Below, piece after piece: positions 43,913 to 52,333 of a stretch of DNA of 64,000 bases (position 1 is the first letter of the stretch; every line of letters begins with the position of its first letter). The notes beneath the pieces were generated by a model that saw only the letters and a program-made list of their open reading frames with translations, did no database searches and was not told the DNA's origin. The position numbers and the translations under genes are program-made. Origin of the DNA: Anaerolineales bacterium (GTDB lineage: Bacteria > Chloroflexota > Anaerolineae > Anaerolineales > Villigracilaceae); assembly GCA_030583905.1 (NCBI GenBank), contig CP129481.1:744001-808000 (forward strand). The letters run 5' to 3'.

Positions 43913-45937
43913 ATGCTCTGGAAGAAAAGACTGTTTCCTGAGATTTTGTTCCTGCTTCTTATCTCCGCCGTTGTGTATTTGCCGCGCATCGGCGATCTGA
44001 CCTATTACCGCGACGACTGGTATTACATTTATGACGGCATGGTCGGCGGCGCGAAGGTCTTTCATGAGATGTTCCGCATCGACCGCCCCGCGCGCGGGTT
44101 CTTTTTCGAGTGGTATTTTTCAACGCTGGGAGCGAATCCACTGCCGTGGCACATCGGCGCGTTTCTCTGGCGCGGATTGAGCGCCGTCGGCGCGTTGTGG
44201 CTTTTTAACATTCTCTGGCGTGACGCGAGAAAATTCAATTTCATTGCCGCACTGCTCTTTGCTATTTATCCCGGATACTTCTGGTGGATCAGCGCCATCG
44301 AATACCAGCCGATGATCGCCAGTCTGGCGTTGCAGGTCTTTTCGATTGCTCTCACCTTGAAAGCGATCCAGTCACAGAATAGGACAGCGAAAATCACGTA
44401 TGCATTCGCATCCATTTTTACAGGCTGGGCATACATCTTCCTTGTGGATTACGCCATTGGCATGGAAGCATTCCGGTTGATCTGTGTATATCTGCTGGTC
44501 AATCGAAGCGGACAAGCCGATCTTTGGAAGCGCATTATTGCCACGCTCAAAGCTTGGGCATGGACGGTGGTCATCCCGTTGGGCTTCATCGTCTGGCGCG
44601 CGTTCTTTTTTACCAATGAACGCCGCGCGACGGATATTGGCGGTCAATTGAGCGTGTTTTTGGGAAATCCTGCCGCTACGACGATTTATTGGCTTTTCCA
44701 GCTATATAACAGTTTGTTAAACATCAGCATTCTGGCGTGGATCAGCCAGTTCCCTGCATTCATTCAAGGGATTCGCCTGCGCGATACAGCGGTCGGCTTG
44801 ATGATTGCCATTATCGTTGTCTTGCTGGTGGCGTTTGCGCAGAAGCGGATCAGACCGACAGAAGATGAAAAGGATGATGGAGCGGGACAGTTTCAGGTCG
44901 GGAAAGATGCGTTGCTGCTGGGCGGGCTGGGAATGGTTTTTGGCGTCCTGCCCGTCATCATGGCGAATCGGTATGTCAACATCACGTTTTTCTCCCATTA
45001 TGGACTGCCGGCATCGCTTGCGGCGGCGGTTTTTATGGTCGCGCTTCTTGCTCTGTTATCCTCGAGGCGTGTGCGCTCTGCTGTGTTGTATGGCGTTGTT
45101 GGGTTCGCGGCATTGGCTCATTATGGCATTGCCCATCATGCCGTGACGGAGATGTCGGCGCTCGAGAAATTCTGGTGGCAGGTGAGTTGGCGCGCGCCCG
45201 CGCTTCAGGCTGGGACCACGCTGGTGGTGAATTATCCATTGTCTGGCATGGGCGGGGAGTACGGGTTGATGGAAGCGGCGAATGTCATTTATTTCCCTGA
45301 TGAGACCGGGGCGATTCCTGTGCATTATCCGCTGTCGGGACTGACGCTGTCCAGTATGAACCTGCCCGATGTCTTGGACGGCTCACTTTTCAGAGAGACC
45401 AGTTACCGCAGCCATACCGTCAACTTTGATTATGGGAATATCCTGCTCATCAGCCAGCCGACAGTTGGTTCATGTGTGCACATCATCGATGGTCGACAGC
45501 CTTTGATCTCGATGTATGACCCAGTGGAAGTTTCGCTGGCAGCTCCTTCCTCAAACATCGAAAATGTGGTCGCGGATGCCGTCCCCGCCGTTCCGCAGAA
45601 GTTTATTTTTGGCAGTGAGCCGGAACACGACTGGTGTTATTACTTCCAGAAAGCGGACCTGGCTGTACAGTTGGGCGATTGGGAGACGGCGGCAAAGTTG
45701 GGTGATGAAGCCATGCGCCTGAGGATGAGTCCCGAAGACCGTGCCGAATGGATGCCGTTTTTGAAGGCGTACGCCATCACAGGCAATGCGGAACAGTTGG
45801 AACAACTTGCCAGCCGTGTGGTCGGTGAGAGACCGTTGCGCTTGCGGGTGTGTGAGATGTTGAGTAACATCGAACAGCCTTTGAGTGATGATGTGCGGGA
45901 AACCATCGATGTGAGTTATTGCAAAGGTTCTGGCTGA
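43913..45937 (+). CDS. GT-C-like membrane protein with soluble helical C-terminus
   Basis: A 674-residue protein. The membrane part (about 1-400, eleven or so helices) has an outside loop YYRDDWYYIYDGMVGGAKVFHEMFRIDRPARGF with the D-D pair and R-P-x-R segment common in a GT-C subfamily. An outside beta-rich domain follows (about 420-560). The last about 110 residues, from DWCYYFQKADLAVQLGDWETAAKLGDEAMRL, resemble one or two TPR helical hairpins. It starts directly after the methyltransferase and overlaps the next start by one base. Activity is inferred. Confidence 0.65.
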   Translation: MLWKKRLFPEILFLLLISAVVYLPRIGDLTYYRDDWYYIYDGMVGGAKVFHEMFRIDRPARGFFFEWYFSTLGANPLPWHIGAFLWRGLSAVGALWLFNILWRDARKFNFIAALLFAIYPGYFWWISAIEYQPMIASLALQVFSIALTLKAIQSQNRTAKITYAFASIFTGWAYIFLVDYAIGMEAFRLICVYLLVNRSGQADLWKRIIATLKAWAWTVVIPLGFIVWRAFFFTNERRATDIGGQLSVFLGNPAATTIYWLFQLYNSLLNISILAWISQFPAFIQGIRLRDTAVGLMIAIIVVLLVAFAQKRIRPTEDEKDDGAGQFQVGKDALLLGGLGMVFGVLPVIMANRYVNITFFSHYGLPASLAAAVFMVALLALLSSRRVRSAVLYGVVGFAALAHYGIAHHAVTEMSALEKFWWQVSWRAPALQAGTTLVVNYPLSGMGGEYGLMEAANVIYFPDETGAIPVHYPLSGLTLSSMNLPDVLDGSLFRETSYRSHTVNFDYGNILLISQPTVGSCVHIIDGRQPLISMYDPVEVSLAAPSSNIENVVADAVPAVPQKFIFGSEPEHDWCYYFQKADLAVQLGDWETAAKLGDEAMRLRMSPEDRAEWMPFLKAYAITGNAEQLEQLASRVVGERPLRLRVCEMLSNIEQPLSDDVRETIDVSYCKGSG

Positions 45938-46734
45938 TGTCCAAGTTTACGGATCAGAACTACCTTACGCAAAACCAATACAGGGACTCCGGCAATCTGG
46001 ATGCGCGGATCGCGATCCACAAACGCTTCAGCACCAACCCGTATGGCTGGTTCAACTGGATGTTCGACTCATTTGCCGCTTTGCCGGAACATGCGAATAT
46101 TTTGGAATTGGGTTGCGGTTCCGCTGAATTGTGGAGATCATGCGCGTACCGGATTCCCGCCGGTTGGACCATCACCTTGACGGATACCTCCGATGGGATG
46201 TTGGATTCGGCGTGGCGAAATCTCCTGCCGACGGGACGCAGTTTCAAATTCGAGAAGGTGGATGCGCAAGCCATCCCATATGCAGAGAAAACCTTCGATG
46301 CGGTGATCGCCAATCACATGCTATATCATGTCCCTGATCGAAAGCAGGCGTTGCAAGAGATGCGGCTCGTCTTGAAAGATGACCGCGTTTTGTTTGCGAC
46401 CACTGTCGGTGAGGCGCACATGCAGGAGATGTGGAGTTGGATCGAACGCGCAAGCGGCGGCAGGCAGGGAATGGTCACATTGTCGTTTACGCTTAAGAAC
46501 GGAAAGGAACAATTACAGGAATTCTTTCCGCGTGTAGAATTGACCCGTTATCCTGACAGCTTGAAAGTAACAGATGCTTCTATGATCATGGCATACATCC
46601 GTTCGATGACATCTGCCGCTGATTTGCAGGAAGATCAGTTTCAACTCATTGAGCAGGAGTTGAAGGAAAATATCAAAAAGAATGGCGCGATCCATATTGA
46701 AAAGGATTCGGGCTTGTTCACAGCCTCGAAATAG
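45937..46734 (+). CDS. Class I SAM-dependent methyltransferase
   Basis: A 265-residue enzyme with motif I ILELGCGSAELWRSC (about residues 54-68), LTDTSDGMLDSA and FDAVIANHMLYHVPDRKQAL. The N-terminal segment QNQYRDSGNLDARIAIHKRFSTNP is conserved in a group of methyltransferases I know from natural-product and glycan clusters. It overlaps the GT-C-like gene by one base (TGATG). AGGAG at its end serves the next gene. Confidence 0.8.
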   Translation: MSKFTDQNYLTQNQYRDSGNLDARIAIHKRFSTNPYGWFNWMFDSFAALPEHANILELGCGSAELWRSCAYRIPAGWTITLTDTSDGMLDSAWRNLLPTGRSFKFEKVDAQAIPYAEKTFDAVIANHMLYHVPDRKQALQEMRLVLKDDRVLFATTVGEAHMQEMWSWIERASGGRQGMVTLSFTLKNGKEQLQEFFPRVELTRYPDSLKVTDASMIMAYIRSMTSAADLQEDQFQLIEQELKENIKKNGAIHIEKDSGLFTASK

Positions 46735-46742
46735 GAGTATTC

Positions 46743-47753
46743 ATGGACTGGAAAAATCAAATTGTGCTCGTCACCGGCGGGACGGGATCGTTCGGCAAGA
46801 AGTTCACAAAAATTCTGCTGGAGGAAAAACAGCCGAAGAAGGTCATCATCTTCAGCCGTGACGAGTTGAAACAGCACGAAATGCAGGTGGGCGGATTCAA
46901 CGATCCGCGCCTGCGCTATTTCATCGGCGACGTGCGCGACCGCGAACGGCTTGTCCGTGCGCTGCACGGTGTGGATGTGGTCGTCCACGCGGCGGCGTTG
47001 AAACAAGTCCCTGCCTGCGAGTACAACCCAATGGAAGCCATCAAGACCAACATCATGGGCACGGCGAACGTGGTCGAAGCCGCGCTGGATGCGGGCGTGA
47101 AAAAGGTGCTGACCGTCAGCACGGATAAAGCCGTCAGTCCGGCGAATCTCTATGGCGCGACCAAACTCGCGGCGGAGAAGTTGACGATTCAAAGCAACGC
47201 GTATGCCGGGGGAACAGCGACCAGGTTCTCGTGCGTCCGATACGGGAACGTCGTCGGCAGCCGCGGCTCGGTGGTTCCGCTATTCTTGAAGCAAAGGTCG
47301 AATGGCAAGGTCACCATCACCGACAGCCGCATGACGCGCTTCTGGCTGTCGCTGGAACAGGGCGTGCGATTTGTCATCCACTGCATCGAGCAGATGGAAG
47401 GCGGCGAGGTCTTTGTTCCGAAGATCCCCAGCACAAAAGTGACCGATCTTGCCAATGCCATTGCGCCGGATGCGGAGTTGGAGATCATCGGCATACGCCC
47501 CGGCGAAAAACTGCACGAGGTGCTCATTTCGGAGGACGAGGCGCGTCACACCATCGAACTCGACAAGATGTTCGTTGTCCAGCCTGCCGAAGCGGTGTGG
47601 TTCGGCTACTCGTGGAAAGACCGCGGCAAAACGCTCCCCGAAGGTTTCTATTACTCGAGCGACAACAACAGCGAATGGTTGGATGTGGAAGGCATCAAGA
47701 ACTACATTGCGCCGTTCGAGGAATTGTTCGCGCAGGGTAAACTTGAAGGATAA
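46743..47753 (+). CDS. pseB: UDP-N-acetylglucosamine 4,6-dehydratase (inverting), PseB-like
   Basis: A 336-residue short-chain dehydrogenase-fold protein with LVTGGTGSFGKKF near residue 9, SRDELKQHEMQ, HAAALKQVPACEYNPMEAIKTN, and the catalytic STDKAVSPANLYGATKLAAEK. These are hallmarks of the soluble PseB/FlaA1 group, which converts UDP-GlcNAc to the 4-keto-6-deoxy-L-altro product that starts pseudaminic acid synthesis. The membrane-bound CapD type is longer. It opens a block with a reductase, a NeuB-type synthase and a cytidylyltransferase; a dedicated PseC aminotransferase is not in the window. Confidence 0.85.
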   Translation: MDWKNQIVLVTGGTGSFGKKFTKILLEEKQPKKVIIFSRDELKQHEMQVGGFNDPRLRYFIGDVRDRERLVRALHGVDVVVHAAALKQVPACEYNPMEAIKTNIMGTANVVEAALDAGVKKVLTVSTDKAVSPANLYGATKLAAEKLTIQSNAYAGGTATRFSCVRYGNVVGSRGSVVPLFLKQRSNGKVTITDSRMTRFWLSLEQGVRFVIHCIEQMEGGEVFVPKIPSTKVTDLANAIAPDAELEIIGIRPGEKLHEVLISEDEARHTIELDKMFVVQPAEAVWFGYSWKDRGKTLPEGFYYSSDNNSEWLDVEGIKNYIAPFEELFAQGKLEG

Positions 47754-47759
47754 GGTGTG

Positions 47760-47803
47760 ATGTGCCAGGTTTTGCATGACACCTGACACTTGGAACCAGA
47801 CAC
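47760..47803. repeat. Heptad-type repeat abutting a start codon
   Basis: Units TGCCAGG, TGACACC, TGACACT and CAGACAC fill the gap between the dehydratase and reductase genes right up to the ATG at 47804; no Shine-Dalgarno remains. Confidence 0.55.
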
Positions 47804-48730
47804 ATGAAACTCCTGCTCACCGGCGTCAGTGGTTTGCTTGGCATCAATCTCGCGCATGAGATGATGTCCGTTCATGACGTCACCGGCGTGGACCGCGGCA
47901 AACTGCTCAACGCGCCGTTCAGGGTCTTGAAGAAAGACCTGCTCGAACCCGATGCCGTGGATTACATCCTCGATGCCGCCCAGCCCGATTGGCTGATCAA
48001 CTGCGCGGCTCTTGCGAGCCTCGATGCCTGCGAGAACGACCCGGACCTCGCCAAACGCCTGAACACGGACGTCCCCCGTCAGCTGGCGCGCGCGTGCAAA
48101 GCGCGCGGAGTTTCCTTCGTCCACATCTCCACCGACGCGGTCTTCGACGGGGAGAAGGATGGTTTTTACGCTGAAGAGGATAAACCGAATCCACTTGGCG
48201 TCTATGCCAGGACCAAGCTCGAGGGCGAATGGGCGGCGCTGACTGAAAATCCGAAAGCGGTCGTGGCGCGCGTAAACTTCTACGGTTGGAGCCTGAGCGG
48301 CAGGCGCAGTCTTGCGGAATTCTTCTTCCACAGCCTGACCGAGCACAAAAACGTGAGCGGCTTCACCGACATCACTTTCTGCCCCATGCTGGTCAACGAC
48401 ACGGGGCGCACTCTGGTAAAAATGCTCCAGCGCGGGTTGAGCGGCTTGTATCACGTCGTCGGTCCGCAGGCAATGAGCAAGTATCAGTTTGGGGTGGAGA
48501 TCGCCCGCAAATTCAGCCTTCGAGAGAGCGAGATCGCGCCCAAGTCCATTCTGTCTTCCAGCCTTACTGCGCGACGTTCCCACAATTTATGGCTTTCCAC
48601 CCACAAACTATCCACAGATTTGGGCGGGGATCTGCCGGAGTTTTCCACAGGTTTGAACGAGTTTTACACACAATACCAGCAAGGTTATCCACAGAAAATC
48701 CGAAGTTATCAACAATCTGATGAAACCTGA
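47804..48730 (+). CDS. RmlD-like NAD(P)-dependent sugar reductase/epimerase
   Basis: A 308-residue protein with LLLTGVSGLLGINLAHE at the start, NCAALASLDACENDP, STDAVFDGE and the catalytic YARTKLEGE, as in dTDP-4-dehydrorhamnose reductase (RmlD/SpsK). The C-terminal NLWLSTHKLSTDLGGDLPEF fits the family's end pattern. No rmlABC genes are nearby, so it likely reduces the 4-keto product of the PseB-like dehydratase or a related sugar. Three of its last codon regions carry DnaA-box-like sequences (48608, 48641, 48685), so two signals overlap here. Confidence 0.75.
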   Translation: MKLLLTGVSGLLGINLAHEMMSVHDVTGVDRGKLLNAPFRVLKKDLLEPDAVDYILDAAQPDWLINCAALASLDACENDPDLAKRLNTDVPRQLARACKARGVSFVHISTDAVFDGEKDGFYAEEDKPNPLGVYARTKLEGEWAALTENPKAVVARVNFYGWSLSGRRSLAEFFFHSLTEHKNVSGFTDITFCPMLVNDTGRTLVKMLQRGLSGLYHVVGPQAMSKYQFGVEIARKFSLRESEIAPKSILSSSLTARRSHNLWLSTHKLSTDLGGDLPEFSTGLNEFYTQYQQGYPQKIRSYQQSDET

Positions 48731-48862
48731 CCGGCTTTTCACCTGATTTATCCACAACACGGCAGGAAAAGCCCGTCTTTTCTCCACCGAGGTCCCACCA
48801 GTTTCTCCCAGAATCCGCCATCTTATCCATAGTTATCCACAGTTTTTAGCCAGTTATCCACA
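48608..48862 (+). other. Array of DnaA-box-like 9-mers (origin-like or DnaA-titrating site)
   Basis: Perfect TTATCCACA occurs at 48685, 48748, 48833 and 48854. One-mismatch boxes are CTATCCACA (48608), TTTTCCACA (48641), TTATCAACA (48706) and TTATCCATA (48823). All eight point the same way. Start-to-start distances are 33, 44, 21, 42, 75, 10 and 21, several close to whole helical turns. The array begins in the end of the reductase gene and ends eight bases before the next ATG. No dnaA or dnaN is in the window, and genes on both sides run in the same direction. Confidence 0.7.
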
Positions 48863-48870
48863 GGAAAACC

Positions 48871-49221
48871 ATGAAAAACCTTCTCAAACTCGAAGAATTC
48901 CTGCTTTTTTGCCTTTCCCTGCTGCTTTTTTCGGGATTGGACTACTCGTGGGGACTGTTCGCCCTGCTGTTCTTTGCCCCCGACCTTAGCATGCTCGGCT
49001 ATCTGGCAAATCCCCGCCTCGGCGCGTGGACCTATAACCTGATCCACCACAAAGGGCTTGCGATTACGCTGTATGCCTTTGGCTACCTACTGACCGTCCC
49101 TTGGTTCATGTTCGCAGGGACGCTCCTGCTCGCTCACTCCAGCTTCGACCGTGTGCTCGGCTATGGCTTGAAGCACGAAGACGCGTTCCAGAACACGCAT
49201 CTGGGGAAGATTGGGAGATAA
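48871..49221 (+). CDS. DUF4260 family membrane protein
   Basis: A 116-residue protein with four hydrophobic segments and the DUF4260 pattern: LLKLEEFLLFCLSLLLF, PDLSMLGYLANPRLGAWTYNLIHHK, and the end AHSSFDRVLGYGLKHEDAFQNTHLG. The histidines and the GLK-x-x-DAF-x-x-THLG tail are typical. Function is unknown. It starts eight bases after the last DnaA box (AGGAAAACC as Shine-Dalgarno), so DnaA binding could affect it. It has no evident link to glycan synthesis. Confidence 0.8.
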   Translation: MKNLLKLEEFLLFCLSLLLFSGLDYSWGLFALLFFAPDLSMLGYLANPRLGAWTYNLIHHKGLAITLYAFGYLLTVPWFMFAGTLLLAHSSFDRVLGYGLKHEDAFQNTHLGKIGR

Positions 49222-49230
49222 TATGGAATC

Positions 49231-49271
49231 GGACAGCTTGCTGTCCATTTTTGCAGGAGCAAGCTTCTGCA
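49231..49271 (+). terminator. Two tandem small hairpins
   Basis: GGACAGC-TT-GCTGTCC (49231-49246) is followed by ATTTTT, then TGCAGGAGC-AA-GCTTCTGCA (49252-49271). The first may end the DUF4260 transcript. The strong GGAGGACATA Shine-Dalgarno of the next gene follows. Confidence 0.5.
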
Positions 49272-49299
49272 CTCCAAAATAATTTCATCGGAGGACATA

Positions 49300-50367
49300 A
49301 TGGAATTCAAAATTCAAGACCAATGGATCGGACCGAACCACCCCACCTACTTTATTGCGGATATTGCTGCCAATCATGACGGGGATTTGGAACGAGCGAA
49401 ATTACTCATCAAACTTGCCAAGGAAGCGGGTGCGGATGCGGCGAAGTTCCAGCATTTTCAAGCGCCTAAGATCGTTTCGGATTACGGCTTCACACACATG
49501 AATTCCAAGGTCAGCCATCAGGCAACGTGGCGGAAGTCCGTCACGGAAGTGTATGCCGCCGCATCCGTTTCGCAGAGTTGGACGTCCATCCTGAAAGAAG
49601 AATGCGACAAGGTTGGCATCCACTTTTTCACCTCGCCATATGACTACGACTCCATCGAACACGTTGACCCATACATCCCTGCCTTCAAAGCAGGCTCGGG
49701 CGAAATCGACTGGATCGAAGCGCTCGTCCACATGGCATCCAAAGGCAAGCCGATGATCATCGCCTGCGGCGCGGCGGACATCGCTGACGTTCAGCGCGCC
49801 GTCCACGCGATTCTCAAGGTCAACAAGCAGTTGTGTCTGATGCAGTGCAACACCAATTACACTGCCAGCCCCGATAACTACGATCATCTGCACATCAACA
49901 CGCTCAAAACTTTTGCCGCCATGTTTCCCGATGTGATTCTTGGCTTGTCCGACCATACGCATTCCGTTGCCCCTGTTTTGGGAGCTGTCACCCTCGGCGC
50001 GCGCATGATCGAACGTCACTTCACCGACAGCAACGACCGCGAAGGTCCCGACCACAAGTTTGCGATGAACCCCGAAAACTGGGCGAAAATGGTCGAAGAG
50101 ACGCGTATCCTCGAACGCTCTTTTGGCAGTTCAGATAAATTCATCGCGGGCAACGAGCAGGAGACCAAGGTCGTGCAACGCCGCTGTTTGCGCGCCGCGC
50201 GCGACATCAAAGCGGGCGAAACCTTCACCCGTGACATGATCGATGTGCTGCGTCCCGCCACGATTGGCGCGATTAAACCGCACGAGATCGAGAATGTCAT
50301 CGGCACCAAGGCGCTGGTAGATATGCCCAAAGGCAAGGAATTGCGCTGGACAGATCTGGGTGCGTAA
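49300..50367 (+). CDS. NeuB-family nonulosonate synthase, divergent subgroup
   Basis: A 355-residue protein: a TIM-barrel NeuB domain (about 15-270) and a C-terminal SAF/antifreeze-like domain (about 290-355, RAARDIKAGETFTRDMI). Family landmarks are KEAGADAAKFQ, FFTSPYD, FKAGSGEI, GLSDHTHS, ERHFTDSNDREGPDHKF. The otherwise conserved catalytic-site glutamate of the AExxxNHxG motif is an aspartate here (IADIAANHDG, D21), and the usual STGMA is ACGAA. Such enzymes condense PEP with an N-acyl-hexosamine to a nine-carbon acid. Its substrate would come from the PseB-like/RmlD-like branch. Confidence 0.85.
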   Translation: MEFKIQDQWIGPNHPTYFIADIAANHDGDLERAKLLIKLAKEAGADAAKFQHFQAPKIVSDYGFTHMNSKVSHQATWRKSVTEVYAAASVSQSWTSILKEECDKVGIHFFTSPYDYDSIEHVDPYIPAFKAGSGEIDWIEALVHMASKGKPMIIACGAADIADVQRAVHAILKVNKQLCLMQCNTNYTASPDNYDHLHINTLKTFAAMFPDVILGLSDHTHSVAPVLGAVTLGARMIERHFTDSNDREGPDHKFAMNPENWAKMVEETRILERSFGSSDKFIAGNEQETKVVQRRCLRAARDIKAGETFTRDMIDVLRPATIGAIKPHEIENVIGTKALVDMPKGKELRWTDLGA

Positions 50368-50377
50368 ATGAATTTGT

Positions 50378-50398
50378 AGGGCGGGGTTACCCCGCCCT
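50378..50398. repeat. GC-rich hairpin repeat
   Basis: AGGGCGGGGT (50378-50387) and ACCCCGCCCT (50389-50398) form a perfect inverted repeat round one T. It lies between the synthase and GT4 genes and is followed by no T-run. It resembles dispersed elements in other genomes. Confidence 0.65.
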
Positions 50399-50408
50399 GC
50401 AGTTGCAT

Positions 50409-51503
50409 ATGAAAATCCTTTATTTCTCCCTCGGTTACTCCACGCACGATCGCCGTTTCCTCAAAGCCATCACCAGCGGCGGGCATCGGGCGTTCTTTGT
50501 CCAGCTTGAGGGCAACCGAAGACAGATCGAAGACCGCCCCGTTCCTGAAGGTGTGACACAAGTGCATTGGAAGGGTGGGCGCGAACCATTTGCGTGGAGC
50601 AAACTTCCCGCGCTTGTGATGGATTTCAAACGCCTCCTTCGGGACCTCAAGCCTGATCTCGTCCATGCGGGTCCGATCCAAACCTGTGCCTTTATCGCCG
50701 TCCTCGCTGGAGCGAGTCCTTTGCTGACCATGTCGTGGGGATTCGACCTGATGGATGATGTCCACAAGGGATGGATTTGGGAGTTCGCCACGAAATACAC
50801 GTTGAAGCGTTCGACATTTTTTACCAGCGATGCAAATGTGACCAAAGATAAAGCTGTCACCTATGGCATGGACCCTGAAAAGACCATCGTCTTCCCTTGG
50901 GGCGTGGATTTGGAGCATTTCAAGAAGAAAGAAGAAAGAAGAAAGGGTGATGGCTTTGTTTTGTTCTGCAACCGTTCGTGGGAGTCTCGCTACGGGGTTG
51001 ACGTTCTGGCGCGCGCATTCGTGAAGGTGGCGCAGCAACGCGATGATGTCCGTTTATTGCTATTGAGTGGAGGGTCGCAGGGAGCGAATATTCGCAAGAT
51101 TTTGCAGGCAGGCGGAGTGGAGAAGTATGTCACCTTTGGCGGACAGGTCTCCCAAACCGACCTTCCGCGCTGGTATCATATGGCGGATGTGTACATCTCG
51201 CCTTCGCACGTGGACGGCTCGTCCGTTTCGCTGATGGAGGCGCTGGCGTGCGGACTTCCCTGTCTGGTGTCGGATATCCCTGCGAACAAGGAATGGATTG
51301 TCGAAGGCGAGAATGGCTGGTTGTTCCGCGATGGGGATGCGGATCATCTGGCGGAGAAGATTCTCGCGGCGATGAATCAGCGGGAGAATCTACCCGAGAT
51401 CGGCAGAGCAAGCCGAAGGGTGGCAGAGATGCGCGCGGATTGGAAAAAGAATGCCGAGGCGTTGATGCAGGTCTATCGAAGCCTCCTCCCAAATAGGAGT
51501 TGA
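50409..51503 (+). CDS. Glycosyltransferase family 4
   Basis: A 364-residue GT-B protein with MKILYFSLGYSTHDRRFL, DLVHAGPIQTCAFIAVLAG, TMSWGFDL, FPWGVDLEHFKKKE and the donor-binding SPSHVDGSSVSLMEALACGLP. The layout with a TMSWGFDL acceptor loop is like GT4 enzymes of legionaminic and other surface-glycan loci. It sits between the NeuB-like synthase and an acyltransferase, so it could use the CMP- or UDP-activated product; the donor is not proved. The ATG at 50409 lacks a clear Shine-Dalgarno. Confidence 0.8.
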   Translation: MKILYFSLGYSTHDRRFLKAITSGGHRAFFVQLEGNRRQIEDRPVPEGVTQVHWKGGREPFAWSKLPALVMDFKRLLRDLKPDLVHAGPIQTCAFIAVLAGASPLLTMSWGFDLMDDVHKGWIWEFATKYTLKRSTFFTSDANVTKDKAVTYGMDPEKTIVFPWGVDLEHFKKKEERRKGDGFVLFCNRSWESRYGVDVLARAFVKVAQQRDDVRLLLLSGGSQGANIRKILQAGGVEKYVTFGGQVSQTDLPRWYHMADVYISPSHVDGSSVSLMEALACGLPCLVSDIPANKEWIVEGENGWLFRDGDADHLAEKILAAMNQRENLPEIGRASRRVAEMRADWKKNAEALMQVYRSLLPNRS

Positions 51504-51504
51504 T

Positions 51505-52260
51505 ATGTTGACGTTTGAACAACTGGTGGATGGTTTTCGCAAATTGGGCGTGGCAGAGGGCGACACGCTGTTGGTGCATAGTTCGTATAAGTCGTTCGGC
51601 GAAGTGGACGGCGGACCTGCGACGGTGAACCGCGCGTTGGAGGCGGCGCTGGGCGCAGAGGGGACGCTGATCATGCCGACGTTTAATTTTGATTTCAACA
51701 AAGGCGCGCCGTGGGATGTGCGCACGACGCCGTCGAAGATGGGCGTGCTAACGGAACTAGTGCGGACCGACCCGCGTGCGAAGCGGGTCTTTCATCCGTT
51801 TTATTCGTTTGCAATTTTAGGGAAGCATGCTGAGATGCTGGGAAGTTTACGCTACAAGAGCGCGTATGAACGGGATTCGGTGTTCGGCAAACTGCGTGAC
51901 TTAGACGGGAAGATCATGGTGATCGGGCTGTCGTATAACAACAGCATGACGTTCTTTCATCACATCGAGCAAATGGAGGGTGTGGATTACCGCTTCTTGA
52001 AACAGTTCACAGGCGAAGTGACGGACGAGAACGGAAATACATACACGGACACGTTCGAGATGCTTGTCCGCGATGTGGACAAGGGCGTGATGACGATGGT
52101 AGACCCGATGGGCGCGTTGATGGAAGAGCAGGGTGTGATCAAGTCCGCAAGAATCGGCGATGCGGATGTGAAGTTGATGAAGGCGAATGAAGTCTACGAG
52201 TTCACGGTACGCGAGATGAGGCGTGATCCGTTTTTGTTGTATTACATAAAGAAGGACTAG
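51505..52260 (+). CDS. AAC(3)-like N-acyltransferase
   Basis: A 251-residue protein of the aminoglycoside 3-N-acetyltransferase superfamily: LLVHSSYKSFGEVDGGPATV, GTLIMPTFNFDF, GVLTELVRTDPRAKRVFHPFYSF and VIGLSYNNSMTFFHHIEQ. Members in glycan clusters acylate amino sugars rather than antibiotics. Its position between the NeuB-like synthase and the DUF4910 and cytidylyltransferase genes suggests it N-acylates the amino-sugar precursor or product. AGGAG precedes the start, which is one base after the GT4 stop. Confidence 0.82.
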   Translation: MLTFEQLVDGFRKLGVAEGDTLLVHSSYKSFGEVDGGPATVNRALEAALGAEGTLIMPTFNFDFNKGAPWDVRTTPSKMGVLTELVRTDPRAKRVFHPFYSFAILGKHAEMLGSLRYKSAYERDSVFGKLRDLDGKIMVIGLSYNNSMTFFHHIEQMEGVDYRFLKQFTGEVTDENGNTYTDTFEMLVRDVDKGVMTMVDPMGALMEEQGVIKSARIGDADVKLMKANEVYEFTVREMRRDPFLLYYIKKD

Positions 52261-52267
52261 AAAGCCA

Positions 52268-52333
52268 ATCCGCAGATTTCACGGATTGCGCAGATTATTT
52301 AAAAATCTGTGAAATCTGCGTAATCTGTGGATA
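52268..52333. repeat. Dispersed hairpin repeat with 9-base units
   Basis: Outer arms ATCCGCAGATT (52268-52278) and AATCTGTGGAT (52323-52333) bracket further GATT-ending units around an AT-rich loop. The type is common in intergenic regions of environmental bacteria. Its right arm creates one reverse-oriented DnaA box (TGTGGATAA, 52326-52334). Confidence 0.75.

Noticed and set aside
48608..48862. Calling the DnaA-box array the chromosomal oriC outright
   Set aside because: No dnaA/dnaN/gidA neighbours, no visible gene-orientation switch and no clear AT-rich unwinding element; kept as a candidate only.
51505..52260. Aminoglycoside resistance by the AAC(3)-like gene
   Set aside because: The context is a sugar-nucleotide block and members of this superfamily acylate amino sugars in glycan loci; nothing points to antibiotics.
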